The notes below the pieces were generated by a model, which was not told the DNA's origin, ran no database searches, and saw nothing but the letters and a program-made list of their open reading frames with translations. A stretch of DNA of 64,000 nucleotides, from positions 44,801 through 108,800 of the forward strand of contig JAFPZX010000086.1 in assembly GCA_017417055.1 (NCBI GenBank), read 5' to 3'. The position numbers were made by a program, and so were the translations under genes. This DNA is from Anaerolineaceae bacterium. GTDB lineage: Bacteria; Chloroflexota; Anaerolineae; Anaerolineales; Anaerolineaceae. Below are positions 23,670 to 32,296 of the stretch, piece after piece (position 1 is the first letter of the stretch; every line of letters begins with the position of its first letter).

Positions 23670-25877
23670 ATGAAGCAGCTATTTCAAAACATGAAAAACG
23701 GTGAGACCAAAATCAAAGACCTGCCCATTCCGCATCCGGGAAAAGGCAGCGCACTGATCCGGACAGCCTATTCCCTGGTTTCAGCCGGAACAGAACGGAC
23801 ACTGGTCGAGTTTTCAGAAAAAAATCTGGCTGCCAAAGCTGCTTCCCGTCCGGACCTGGTCCGTCAGGTTATCGACAAAGCCAAACGGGAAGGCGTACTC
23901 AGCACCGTCCAGGCCGCGTTCAACCGACTTGACCAGCCGATGTTCCCCGGTTATTCCTCCGCCGGGACGATCGTCGCCCTCGGAGAAGGGATGCAGGGCT
24001 TCAAAGTGGGCGACAGAGTTGCCTGCGGCGGCGGAGATCATGCGGTTCATGCTGAATATGAGGTCGTTCCCCGCAATCTGCTGGTAAAGATTCCGGATAA
24101 CGTGAGCTTTGAAGAAGCTGCTTTCGCCACACTCGGCTCTGTCGCGATTCACGGGTTCCGCCTGGCAGCCCCGCAATTGAACGATACAGTATTGGTAATC
24201 GGGCTCGGACTGCTGGGATTGATGGAAGTACAAATCGCCAAAGCGGCCGGCTGCCGCGTGATGGGAATCGACATTTCCAAATCGAGGATCAAACTGGCCC
24301 GGGAGTTCGGCGTGGAAGCTTGTCCCCGCGGCGACATTGACCAACGAATGCCGCTGTTTACCAAAGGACGCGGCTTTGATCACGTCCTGATCTGCGCGGG
24401 CAGCAAAGACAACGACTCCATCCAGTTGGCAGGCGAAATGTGCCGCGACCGCGGACAGGTGATTGCCATCGGCGCGGTCGGGCTGGAGATTCCCCGCAAA
24501 ATTTATTACGAAAAAGAGCTTAGCGTGATGGTTTCCCGCTCCTACGGTCCGGGACGCTATGATGCGAATTATGAAGAAAAAGGTCAGGATTACCCCATCG
24601 GTTACGTCCGCTGGACGGAAGGACGGAATATGGAAAGCTTTATCGACCTTATCTCCGACGGGAAGATGAACGTCAATGCCCTGATCACTCATCGGATCCC
24701 AATCGAACAGGGTGAAGATGCCTACAGCCTTATCACAGGAAAGAAAAACGAACCGTTCCTCGGCGTCCTGCTGCAATATCCGCAAAAAGAGGCCGCACTC
24801 AACCGGGCTGTTCCGGTCAACAAGGTTCAGCTCAAGCCGGATCCGACCGACAGCAAACCGAACATCGGAGTCTTAGGCGCCGGTAACTATGCGAATGCAA
24901 CCTTCCTGCCGGTGATGAAAGAGAGCAAAGAGCGCTGCGTATTGAAATCAATCGCATCCGGCAGCGGCGGCAAAGCCCGCTACAGTGCGGAAAAATTCGG
25001 ATTTGAAAAAGTTGAAACCGACGGCACCGCTATCCTGACCGATCCGGAAATCGCGGATGTCGTGCTGCTCACGCCCCATGCCATCCACGCGGCACAGACC
25101 ACCACCGCACTGGAAAACGGCAAAAACGTCTACTGCGAAAAACCGGCCGCACTGACGCCTGAATCGCTGGCAAAGGTGAGGCAGTGTGTCCTGGCCCATC
25201 CGAACCAACTGTATATGGTTGGATACAACCGGCGGTTTGCCCCGCTGGCAGTGGAGCTCAAACAGCACTTCGCTGACTGCGTGGAACCGTTAGCCATGCA
25301 CTACACGGTCAATGCCGGGTTTATCCCAACCACCCACTGGACACAGGATCCGGAAATCGGCGGCGGACGCATCCTCGGCGAAGGCTGTCACTTCATCGAT
25401 TTTTTGATCTGGATGTGCGGATCGCTTCCCGTGAAGGTCAACACCTTCTGCCTGCCGGATTCCGGACGCTACAACGAAGATAACGTCAGCATACAGCTGA
25501 TGTTTGAAAACGGATCGGTCGGCACCATCAGCTACCTTGCGAACGGCGACAAATCCTATGCGAAAGAACGTGTAGAAGTCTTCGGCGGCGGACGGATCGG
25601 GATCCTTTCCGATTACCGTTCACTGGAAACCTGGAAAGATGGCGAACACAAAAAAGACAGTTCCGCGCTGCGCATGGACAAAGGTCATTCCGGCTCCTGG
25701 AATGCTTTTCTGGATGCGGCACATGGCGGGAAACCGGCACCAATCAGCCCGGATGAAATTTTCAGCGGCATGCTGGCCTGTTTCGGCGCCATCGAATCTA
25801 TCCGTCAGCAGGATCTAATCAGCATCCCGCCACTTTCCTCCCTGGATGAACTGCTCGCGGGAGAAAAAGAAGCATGA
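23670..25877 (+). CDS. Two-domain dehydrogenase: MDR alcohol dehydrogenase-like plus Gfo/Idh/MocA oxidoreductase
   Basis: A fusion of 735 aa. Residues 1-360 are a medium-chain dehydrogenase (SLVSAGTERTLV, FPGYSSAGTIVALGEG, VGDRVACGGG and the nucleotide loop VIGLGLLGLMEVQ). From about residue 393 (NIGVLGAGNYANATFLPV) a Gfo/Idh/MocA domain follows, with YCEKPAALT as its catalytic motif. Such fusions occur in exopolysaccharide loci next to heparinase-like and GT4 genes, exactly as here, and probably make or modify a sugar nucleotide. The next gene overlaps it by 4 nt (ATGA). Substrate unknown. Confidence 0.88.
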   Translation: MKQLFQNMKNGETKIKDLPIPHPGKGSALIRTAYSLVSAGTERTLVEFSEKNLAAKAASRPDLVRQVIDKAKREGVLSTVQAAFNRLDQPMFPGYSSAGTIVALGEGMQGFKVGDRVACGGGDHAVHAEYEVVPRNLLVKIPDNVSFEEAAFATLGSVAIHGFRLAAPQLNDTVLVIGLGLLGLMEVQIAKAAGCRVMGIDISKSRIKLAREFGVEACPRGDIDQRMPLFTKGRGFDHVLICAGSKDNDSIQLAGEMCRDRGQVIAIGAVGLEIPRKIYYEKELSVMVSRSYGPGRYDANYEEKGQDYPIGYVRWTEGRNMESFIDLISDGKMNVNALITHRIPIEQGEDAYSLITGKKNEPFLGVLLQYPQKEAALNRAVPVNKVQLKPDPTDSKPNIGVLGAGNYANATFLPVMKESKERCVLKSIASGSGGKARYSAEKFGFEKVETDGTAILTDPEIADVVLLTPHAIHAAQTTTALENGKNVYCEKPAALTPESLAKVRQCVLAHPNQLYMVGYNRRFAPLAVELKQHFADCVEPLAMHYTVNAGFIPTTHWTQDPEIGGGRILGEGCHFIDFLIWMCGSLPVKVNTFCLPDSGRYNEDNVSIQLMFENGSVGTISYLANGDKSYAKERVEVFGGGRIGILSDYRSLETWKDGEHKKDSSALRMDKGHSGSWNAFLDAAHGGKPAPISPDEIFSGMLACFGAIESIRQQDLISIPPLSSLDELLAGEKEA

Positions 25878-27841
25878 ACACGCTGAAGCTGGCAGCCCAA
25901 TCGGTACGGGATCTGGGATTCGTGCCCGTTTTGCGCAACGGATGTTACCGCTTTCTGCTGAAAAGCGGGATCTACCGTGCCGTCATGCCGCACCGGCCGC
26001 TGCGTTCAGAAATTCTTCATGGTGATTTCAAACCGCTGCCCATCCCGGATGAAGAAAAACTGCGTCCTTTTTTGACCGCAGATACCGAAAGAGTTCTCAA
26101 AGACAAAGATACGATCAGCAGCGGCGAATTTCACTCCTTCGGCAGCAAAAAGAGCTTTCCCCTGGACCTGAATCCCGTCAACGGGAGCCGCCACTGGGCA
26201 ACCGACCACAAAGTCCCGGTGCAGGATCTGAAATTGATCTGGGAAGGCGCACGCTTCTGCTGGGTCGACGCGTTGATGCGCAATGAAGTGCTGACACACA
26301 GCGGGCTGGCGGAAGTTTGTTTTTGGGAAAAACTGGACGAATTCAATCAGAAAAACCCTGTCAATCTTGGTGAAAACTGGGAATCTGCGCAGGAAGTGGG
26401 ACTGCGGCTGATCAATATCGCATTCGCGGCAAGTCTGTTTTTGCAGATGCCGAAAAGTGACAATGTCTACTTGACCTCTGTCAAACACAGCGAACTGGTC
26501 CAGGAACGCGCAGACCTCACCGCCCAAACGATCCAGGCCCACGCCAAACGGATCAGCAAAACCATGATTTATGCCAAATCTCAGCGGAACAATCACCTGC
26601 TGAGTGAAGCCGCCGCCCTGATGACCGCCGCGGCAGTGCTTCCCCATGCGCAGGATTCCGAACACTGGTGGAAAACCGGAAAAAAGAATTTTTTCAGCGG
26701 GTTGAATGACCAGATCGCGCCAAACGGCTGTTACATTCAGCACAGCTCCAATTATCACCGGCTGATGCTTCAGCTCGTGATCTGGGTTGACCGGCTGCTG
26801 CGGCTCAAAAACGAAGACTGGCCGCGGAAACTGATACCCAAACTGCGCAATACAGTGCGCTATCTGTATGCCTTTTGCGACCCGCAGAATGGGAAATGCT
26901 CCAATGTCGGACACAATGACGGCAGTCTGCTGTTTTCCTTCGGCAGTGATTACGACGACTACAGTCCGACCATTCAGGCTGCCGGACAGATTTTTCTCGG
27001 ACGCAAATTGTTTCCGAAAGGTCCGCGAGATGAATTAAGCCTGTGGCTGGATGTGCAGAAACGCGTGCTTTTCCAGTCAGAACGCGACACAGACACCGCT
27101 TACGAGGGACCGCTGAGCGTCGGGAAAGGACGGATCAAAGCGCTGCTGCTCTCGGAACCATTCCGGGGACGCCCCGCACACGACGACCGGCTGCATCTGG
27201 AAGTGTGGATCAACGGCGTCAACGAACTCATGGACGCGGGAACCTACCGCTATTCCGGCATCGAAGGCTGGGATAACCGTCTCAAATACGCGGTCTCGCA
27301 CAACGTGATGACGGTTGACCGCAAGGAACCAATGACAGATGCCGGAAAATTCCTGTGGCTGGACCCCGATGAAACCAAAATCGTTTCCCGCAATGAGGCC
27401 TACATCAGCGCTGAACACAATGCCTTCAGCAGTTTGAACCTCAAGCACCGCCGCACCGTCCGTCCAATCGAAAACGGATTTTCGGTCACGGATGATGTGA
27501 TCCCTATTGGAGAAAACAAGGGAGAGGAGCATCTCTACCGCTTCCACTGGCTGCTGCCGAATCAATCTTTCAAGTACAAAAAGGGGATCCTGGTTCTGGA
27601 CCGTATCCGCATGGGGTTCAGCAGTGACACACCCTTTACGCTGCGCATCGTACGCGGAGGATATTCTATTTTTGACGACAGCGAAAAAACTGAAAAGCAG
27701 GACTATCTGGAGGACCGCTGGTGCGGCTGGTACTCACCCACCTATAATGAAAAGGAACCGGCGCTTTCGATTATCGTCACCTGCCGTGGAACCGCACCAT
27801 TCCATTTTGATACATTGATCACCACACTGGGAGCCGGGTAA
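25874..27841 (+). CDS. Heparinase II/III family protein
   Basis: A protein of 655 aa. The N-terminal two thirds is an alpha/alpha-toroid (RNNHLLSEAAALMTAAAVL, NGCYIQHSSNYHRLMLQ at about residues 287-303, VGHNDGSLLF). A beta-sandwich part follows, with HDDRLHLEVWINGVNELMD and AGTYRYSG. The family includes polysaccharide lyases that cut uronic-acid glycans. Within glycan synthesis loci the homologues may instead trim or epimerise the nascent polymer. No signal peptide is evident. It is coupled to the dehydrogenase (ATGA overlap) and is followed by the GT4 gene 8 nt later. Substrate unknown. Confidence 0.88.
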   Translation: MNTLKLAAQSVRDLGFVPVLRNGCYRFLLKSGIYRAVMPHRPLRSEILHGDFKPLPIPDEEKLRPFLTADTERVLKDKDTISSGEFHSFGSKKSFPLDLNPVNGSRHWATDHKVPVQDLKLIWEGARFCWVDALMRNEVLTHSGLAEVCFWEKLDEFNQKNPVNLGENWESAQEVGLRLINIAFAASLFLQMPKSDNVYLTSVKHSELVQERADLTAQTIQAHAKRISKTMIYAKSQRNNHLLSEAAALMTAAAVLPHAQDSEHWWKTGKKNFFSGLNDQIAPNGCYIQHSSNYHRLMLQLVIWVDRLLRLKNEDWPRKLIPKLRNTVRYLYAFCDPQNGKCSNVGHNDGSLLFSFGSDYDDYSPTIQAAGQIFLGRKLFPKGPRDELSLWLDVQKRVLFQSERDTDTAYEGPLSVGKGRIKALLLSEPFRGRPAHDDRLHLEVWINGVNELMDAGTYRYSGIEGWDNRLKYAVSHNVMTVDRKEPMTDAGKFLWLDPDETKIVSRNEAYISAEHNAFSSLNLKHRRTVRPIENGFSVTDDVIPIGENKGEEHLYRFHWLLPNQSFKYKKGILVLDRIRMGFSSDTPFTLRIVRGGYSIFDDSEKTEKQDYLEDRWCGWYSPTYNEKEPALSIIVTCRGTAPFHFDTLITTLGAG

Positions 27842-27849
27842 ATCAAACC

Positions 27850-29085
27850 ATGCATATTTTACTGATCCATCAGGCATTTGTCACCACAGGAGAAGCCGGC
27901 GGGACCCGGCATATTGAATTTGCACGGCGGCTGGCGGACCGCGGACACCGCATCACCATCATCACAAGTCCGGTGAGTTATTTAAGCGGTGAAAGCAATC
28001 TGAGCGGACATTTTCTTTGGAAAAAAGAACAATGGGCAAAAAACATCGAAATCCGTTACTGCTGGACCAGTGCGGGAATGCATAAGGGATTCGTTCCCCG
28101 CGTTCTGGCCTTCTTCTCCTTCATGTTTTCTTCTTTCCTATGCGCATTGAACGTAAAGGATGTGGATCTCGTCTGGGGAACCTCGCCGAACCTTTTCCAG
28201 GGCTGGACCGCATGGCTCAGCGCCCGCTGCAAACGGAAGCCCTTGGTGCTGGAAATCCGTGACCTCTGGCCGGAATTCGCCATTGCCATGGGTGCTCTGC
28301 AAAACCCGACATTGATCCGCATGTCGCAATGGCTGGAAAAATTCCTTTACAACCACGCGGACCGCATCATCGTCAATTCTCCTGGCTTTATTCCCTACAT
28401 CCGGAATATCTGCGGCAAAACCCCTGATTTGGTTCCGAACGGCGCAGATATTGAGATGTTCAGCAATGCGGACGGCAAGTCTTTCCGTGATCAACACGGT
28501 CTGGGTGACGATTTTATCGTGATGTACAGCGGCGCCCACGGACCGGCCAATGACCTGGAAACAGCACTGAATGCGGCTGAGCTGCTGCGCCATCATGAGC
28601 ATATCCGCTTTGTTTTTGTCGGCGACGGAAAGGACAAACCGCGGCTGGAACAAATCTGTTCGAAAAAGAAGCTGAAGAACGTTCTGTTCGTCCCGCCGGT
28701 GCCCAAGGATCACATCGCTTCCGTGATGGCTGCTGAGAACGCCGGTCTGGCAATCCTGAAAAAGCTGGATATGTTCAAGACGACTTATCCCAACAAAGTG
28801 TTCGACATCATGGCCTGCGGGGATCCGGTGATCTGCCAGATCGACGGCGTGATCCGCGAGGTCGTGGAAGAGAATCAAGCCGGTGTTTTTGCCGAGCCCG
28901 GCAATCCGCAGTCGCTGGCGGATGCTGTCCTGAAGCTGGCCGGTGATCCGGAAAGATGCCGGGAAATGGGAGAAAACGGACGCACCGCGATCCGGGAAAA
29001 ATTCAACCGTGACACAGCGGCGCTTTCTCTGGAAAGTATATTTATTGATACAATTAGCAGGAAAACACAACAAGAACCAAAGTGA
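27850..29085 (+). CDS. GT4-family glycosyltransferase (WbuB-like)
   Basis: A protein of 411 aa with the GT-B fold. The N-terminal domain shows GGTRHIEFARRLADRGH and ITIITSPVSYL; the C-terminal donor domain shows VMYSGAHGPANDLET, FVFVGDGKDKPRLE and the E-x7-E-like region of NKVFDIMACGDPVIC. Closest in style to the WbuB branch, which adds amino sugars to lipid-linked oligosaccharides. It acts on the cytoplasmic membrane face. It is the third gene of the cassette. Its last codon and stop (AAG TGA, 29080-29085) lie in a family B repeat (CCAAAGTGACCTG also occurs in the intergenic copy at 57.97 kb), so the repeat seems to have set the C-terminus. Confidence 0.88.
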   Translation: MHILLIHQAFVTTGEAGGTRHIEFARRLADRGHRITIITSPVSYLSGESNLSGHFLWKKEQWAKNIEIRYCWTSAGMHKGFVPRVLAFFSFMFSSFLCALNVKDVDLVWGTSPNLFQGWTAWLSARCKRKPLVLEIRDLWPEFAIAMGALQNPTLIRMSQWLEKFLYNHADRIIVNSPGFIPYIRNICGKTPDLVPNGADIEMFSNADGKSFRDQHGLGDDFIVMYSGAHGPANDLETALNAAELLRHHEHIRFVFVGDGKDKPRLEQICSKKKLKNVLFVPPVPKDHIASVMAAENAGLAILKKLDMFKTTYPNKVFDIMACGDPVICQIDGVIREVVEENQAGVFAEPGNPQSLADAVLKLAGDPERCREMGENGRTAIREKFNRDTAALSLESIFIDTISRKTQQEPK

Positions 29086-29153
29086 CCTGTTTTCGTTGAC
29101 TCAGAATTGAGTCAGCAGAACAGGCTGTAATGACTCGGTACTGAACAGATACA
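29076..29153. repeat. Family B repeat, copy 3
   Basis: CAAAGTGACCTGTTTTCG, GTTGACTC, GAGTCAGCAGAACAGG and TGACTCGGTACTGAACAG. It overlaps the last codon and the stop of the GT4 gene and ends just before the ribosome binding site of the next gene. Confidence 0.8.
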
Positions 29154-29169
29154 AGTAAGGAGTGAGATA

Positions 29170-29961
29170 ATGTTTGATTACGACAAAGCCATCACCCGTC
29201 CGCCCTGTGGAACTTTTGCCAACGGATTGACCCATGGGCTGCTGGGGAAACCGGACATCGATCTGGCTGTCCGTCAGCATCAGCAGTATGTGAACACCCT
29301 GCGCCGCTGCGGCGTGGAAGTGGTCGTGCTGCGTCCGGATAACGACTATCCCGACTCCTGTTTCACGGAAGACGAAGCCATCGTCACCGACCGCATGGCT
29401 GTCATTCCTTCGTTCTGCCGTCCATCCCGTCAGGGAGAAGAAGTGAGACTGCGTCCAATTATCGAGGTGTTCTACAACGGACAGATCGAGGAGATCAAAG
29501 CGCCCGGGACGCTCGAAGGCGGCGACATCTGCCGCGCTGAAAATCACTTTTTTATCGGTATTTCTTCCCGAACCAATGAGGAAGGTGCCCGTCAGTTTGC
29601 TGACATCGCGAGTAAGTACGGCTTCACTTCCGACTTTTGCGATATCCGCGGCATCGAGATCCTTCACCTCACCACCGGTATGTGCTATATCGGGAATAAC
29701 ACGGTCGTGTGTTGTCCGGCATTCAAAAAACTGAAGGCGCTTTCATCTTATAAAGTTATCGTAACCTCTCAGGAAGAAGCCTATGCGGCCAATTGTGTCC
29801 GCATCAAGGACAAAGTCATCATGCCGGAAGGCTTCCCAAAACTGCAGCGGAAACTGACCAAAGCAGGCTTCGACGTCGTCACCACTCCAATGTCAGAAAT
29901 CGAAAAGCAGGACGGCGGACTGAGCTGCCTCTCCATCCGCATGCCCAAACGAAAAATTTAA
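29170..29961 (+). CDS. Dimethylarginine dimethylaminohydrolase-like amidinotransferase-fold enzyme
   Basis: A hydrolase of the DDAH/arginine deiminase superfamily, 263 aa. It has PDSCFTEDEA (residues 61-70, guanidine-binding acids), LEGGDI (115-120), the catalytic His H166 in EILHLTTG and the nucleophile C253 in GGLSCLSIR. DDAH splits methylated arginines into citrulline and methylamines; bacterial members may use arginine or related guanidines. GTAAGGAG lies 6 nt before the ATG. It has its own position behind a family B repeat and is convergent with the toxin-antitoxin pair. The exact substrate is not determinable from sequence. Confidence 0.88.
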   Translation: MFDYDKAITRPPCGTFANGLTHGLLGKPDIDLAVRQHQQYVNTLRRCGVEVVVLRPDNDYPDSCFTEDEAIVTDRMAVIPSFCRPSRQGEEVRLRPIIEVFYNGQIEEIKAPGTLEGGDICRAENHFFIGISSRTNEEGARQFADIASKYGFTSDFCDIRGIEILHLTTGMCYIGNNTVVCCPAFKKLKALSSYKVIVTSQEEAYAANCVRIKDKVIMPEGFPKLQRKLTKAGFDVVTTPMSEIEKQDGGLSCLSIRMPKRKI

Positions 29962-30009
29962 AAATTGATTCTGTATAAATGTTGCTCTGGTACCACTGAT
30001 GATAAATAC

Positions 30010-30411
30010 TTACAGAAGGAATCTTTTACAGAAATCAACGGCTGTAATGATTTCAATACCTTCATATTTTTCAAGTACCAGTAAATCTTTATCACCGCTC
30101 ACTATGTAATAGGACTTTGAATCGATAGCACATCCAATAAATTTATCATCATCGGGATCACGAGATACTTCAACAGAAGTAACAGGTTCCACAAGGTGCA
30201 GATTATGAACAAACTGTGTCAATACAGCAATGGTCAAATGGCCCTGTTTTCGGTCAATCATTTCACGCACAATTTCTGAATATTCATCAACGATTTCCGC
30301 TGTGGCATATGCGCTCAGTTTCTTATCAACCACAGCCTCAAGCACCTTGCGCGGGAATCCGCCAAAGAACGTACCGGAAATCACTACATTTGTATCTATA
30401 ACAATGTTCAT
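30010..30411 (-). CDS. PIN-domain toxin of a VapC-like toxin-antitoxin pair
   Basis: A PIN-fold ribonuclease of 133 aa. The acidic active site is visible: D6 (MNIVIDTNVVIS), E39 in TAEIVDEYSEI, then SRDPDDDKFIG and SGDKDLLVL. It matches the branch annotated as 'putative toxin component, PIN family'. The start overlaps the antitoxin stop by 4 nt (ATGA). In this family the toxin cleaves RNA and is held inactive by the antitoxin. Complete, with no lost catalytic residue seen. Confidence 0.87.
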   Translation of the reverse strand: MNIVIDTNVVISGTFFGGFPRKVLEAVVDKKLSAYATAEIVDEYSEIVREMIDRKQGHLTIAVLTQFVHNLHLVEPVTSVEVSRDPDDDKFIGCAIDSKSYYIVSGDKDLLVLEKYEGIEIITAVDFCKRFLL

Positions 30412-30674
30412 TTGCGTCTTTTCGCTCTGACAGATTTGATGATATCATTCACGTCATCTTCTTTATAGCCCACTGAAGCAGCCCAAGACTGTGCCTCATC
30501 CAGTTTTGCTTTGAAATCATCAGATGTGGGAAGGCGAAGCACCTTCAGCATAATAAAGTCATCCGATGCATACGCAGCCAGTTTAGTACCTGAATCAATA
30601 GAGAGGCTCTTGCGCATGGACGCGGGCAGTACCAGCTGCCCCTTTGAGGAAACAGTAAGAACATCAACAGACAT
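30408..30674 (-). CDS. AbrB/SpoVT-type antitoxin
   Basis: A protein of 88 aa. The swapped-hairpin AbrB domain is at the N-terminus (LTVSSKGQLVLPASMRKSL, residues 6-24), followed by an acidic toxin-binding tail (SDDFKAKLDEAQSWAAS) and a short basic end. AAAAGGAGG lies 7 nt before the ATG. The gene is coupled to the PIN toxin by a 4-nt overlap. Upstream lies a perfect 7-bp inverted repeat that is a good candidate for its own operator, in line with the autoregulation usual for such antitoxins. Confidence 0.87.
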   Translation of the reverse strand: MSVDVLTVSSKGQLVLPASMRKSLSIDSGTKLAAYASDDFIMLKVLRLPTSDDFKAKLDEAQSWAASVGYKEDDVNDIIKSVRAKRRK

Positions 30675-30688
30675 ATAAACCTCCTTTT

Positions 30689-30707
30689 ATGTAAGCATTC
30701 CTTACAT
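30689..30707 (-). promoter_or_regulatory. Operator-like inverted repeat of the toxin-antitoxin pair
   Basis: ATGTAAG-CATTC-CTTACAT: perfect 7-bp arms with a 5-nt centre, between the -10 box and the ribosome binding site of the antitoxin gene. Confidence 0.65.
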
Positions 30708-30709
30708 TT

Positions 30710-30715
30710 ATTATA
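30710..30715 (-). promoter_or_regulatory. -10 box of the toxin-antitoxin promoter
   Basis: TATAAT on the minus strand, 3 nt upstream of the operator. The region 17 nt further upstream (TGCACG on the plus strand) is a poor -35. Confidence 0.5.
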
Positions 30716-30809
30716 CTCTATTTTGTCTGTTCTGCACGCAACAATACATCATTGCACGAAATCTATAAAACGTCTGAAAATTTAATTCATCTAATTCCCA
30801 AATTACATC

Positions 30810-30837
30810 TTGCTAAATTCTCTAAAATTATTATAAT
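30810..30837 (+). promoter_or_regulatory. Promoter of the dcw operon (mraZ promoter)
   Basis: TTGCTA (30810-30815), 16-nt spacer, TATAAT (30832-30837). The predicted start near 30844 lies directly before the MraZ-type operator. Confidence 0.65.
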
Positions 30838-30847
30838 TAGGGATAAA

Positions 30848-30883
30848 GTGGTATAAATTCCCATTTTTTCCCATTTATACCAC
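30848..30883 (+). promoter_or_regulatory. MraZ-type operator in the mraZ leader
   Basis: On the minus strand two TGGGA boxes are separated by exactly 5 nt (plus strand TCCCA at 30859-30863 and 30869-30873). This is the spacing of known MraZ boxes. They are enclosed by an 11-bp perfect inverted repeat GTGGTATAAAT / ATTTATACCAC. Confidence 0.65.
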
Positions 30884-30899
30884 AGACCTGAGGAGAGAG

Positions 30900-31349
30900 A
30901 TGTTTACCGGGATCTACGAACATACCATCGACAAAAAAGGCAGAACCTCTATGCCGGCCCGTTTTCGCGCGGAGCTGGGAGGAGAGGCTTACCTTTCCGT
31001 TGGTATCGACAAAAACCTGGTGATTTATTCCACGGCTCATTTCAAAGCTATGGCAGACGAAATCAGCAAACTTAGCCTTGCCGACCCAACCGCACGGATT
31101 TACCGCCGCAGAATGTTCAACAAAGCTGAATTTATTGAAATCGATGCCAACGGGCGCTTCCTGATTCCTCCCTACCTACGGGAAGAACTCTCACCGGAAG
31201 CGTTTGAAAAAGTGGTCTTTGCCGGTTCCAATGATTACATTGAAATCTGGACTTCCGAAGGTTGGAAGAAAGCGGAAGCAGAAGCATTTCATGATGCAGC
31301 AATGACCGTAAATTTCGCAAAGCTGATGAATGCGCCGGTGGAGAGGTAA
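30900..31349 (+). CDS. mraZ: Transcriptional regulator MraZ
   Basis: First gene of the dcw cluster, a DNA-binding regulator that represses its own operon. Two SpoVT/AbrB-like halves are seen: DKKGRTSMPARFRAEL (residues 12-27) and EIDANGRFLIPPYLREEL (about residues 80-97), each with the MraZ-type Arg-containing loop. The length, 149 aa, is normal. GAGGAG lies just before the ATG. The rsmH start overlaps its stop (TAATG). The TGGGA boxes at 30859-30873 are its likely binding site. Confidence 0.95.
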   Translation: MFTGIYEHTIDKKGRTSMPARFRAELGGEAYLSVGIDKNLVIYSTAHFKAMADEISKLSLADPTARIYRRRMFNKAEFIEIDANGRFLIPPYLREELSPEAFEKVVFAGSNDYIEIWTSEGWKKAEAEAFHDAAMTVNFAKLMNAPVER

Positions 31350-32284
31350 TGATTGACACGTCCCTTTACAGCTCTCACATTCCGGTCATGCTTGAGCAAT
31401 GCATGGCGCTGATGGACCCGCAGCCCGGCGGTTCCTATGCCGACGGTACGCTTGGAGCCGGCGGCCACAGTGAAGCCATTTTGAAGGCAAGCGAGCCTGA
31501 CGGTAAGCTCCTGGCTTTCGACCTGGATCCGACAGCCATTGCCATTGCCACAGAACGGCTGAAATCCTACGGTGACAGAGTGAGGATCATTCATGATTCT
31601 TACGTCAATCTGGGGAACTATACCGAAGAAAACAGTCTGGACGGTTTCATCGTGGACCTGGGTGTTTCTTCCATGCAGCTGGACCGGCAGGAACGGGGAT
31701 TTTCCTTTCTGCAGGACGGTCCGCTGGATATGCGTTTTTCACCGGAACAGACACTGACCGCGGCCGATATCGTGAATGAATGGCCGGAAGAAGATCTCGC
31801 TGAGATTCTTTGGAAATATGGGGAAGAACGGAAGAGCCGTCAAATCGCAGCGATGATTTGCGCTGAAAGAAAGAATACACGTATTAATACCACCGGGCAG
31901 CTGGAGGCTGTCATCCGGGATGCCGTTGGTTCCGGACGGGAAAAGATCCATCCGGCGACAAGATCTTTCCAGGCGATCCGTATCGCAGTCAATGGTGAAC
32001 TGGACGCGGTGGAAGCAGTCCTCCCGGCAGCGGTGAAGTCATTGAAACCCGGCGGCAGACTGTTAGTGATCTCCTTCCATTCATTGGAAGACAGAATTGT
32101 AAAGAACTTTTTGAAAAAAGAATCAAAGGACTGCCTGTGCCCGCCCGAACAGCTCATCTGTACCTGTGGACATAAAGCAAGCCTGAAAGAACTGACACGG
32201 CATCCGATCACCGCGGATGAAGATGAAATTCGGTGCAACACCCGATCCCGAAGTGCCAAACTTCGGGCAGCGGTCAAACGCTGA
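31349..32284 (+). CDS. rsmH: 16S rRNA (cytosine1402-N4)-methyltransferase
   Basis: Methylates N4 of C1402 in the ribosomal decoding centre. It has the SAM-binding start YADGTLGAGGHSEAIL (residues 30-45), DGFIVDLGVSSMQLD, ERGFSF, the RQIAAMI helix region and ISFHSLEDRIVKNF. The length, 311 aa, is normal. The start overlaps the mraZ stop by 1 nt. Position between mraZ and ftsL is standard for dcw clusters. Confidence 0.96.
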   Translation: MIDTSLYSSHIPVMLEQCMALMDPQPGGSYADGTLGAGGHSEAILKASEPDGKLLAFDLDPTAIAIATERLKSYGDRVRIIHDSYVNLGNYTEENSLDGFIVDLGVSSMQLDRQERGFSFLQDGPLDMRFSPEQTLTAADIVNEWPEEDLAEILWKYGEERKSRQIAAMICAERKNTRINTTGQLEAVIRDAVGSGREKIHPATRSFQAIRIAVNGELDAVEAVLPAAVKSLKPGGRLLVISFHSLEDRIVKNFLKKESKDCLCPPEQLICTCGHKASLKELTRHPITADEDEIRCNTRSRSAKLRAAVKR

Positions 32285-32296
32285 AACAGAGGAAAA

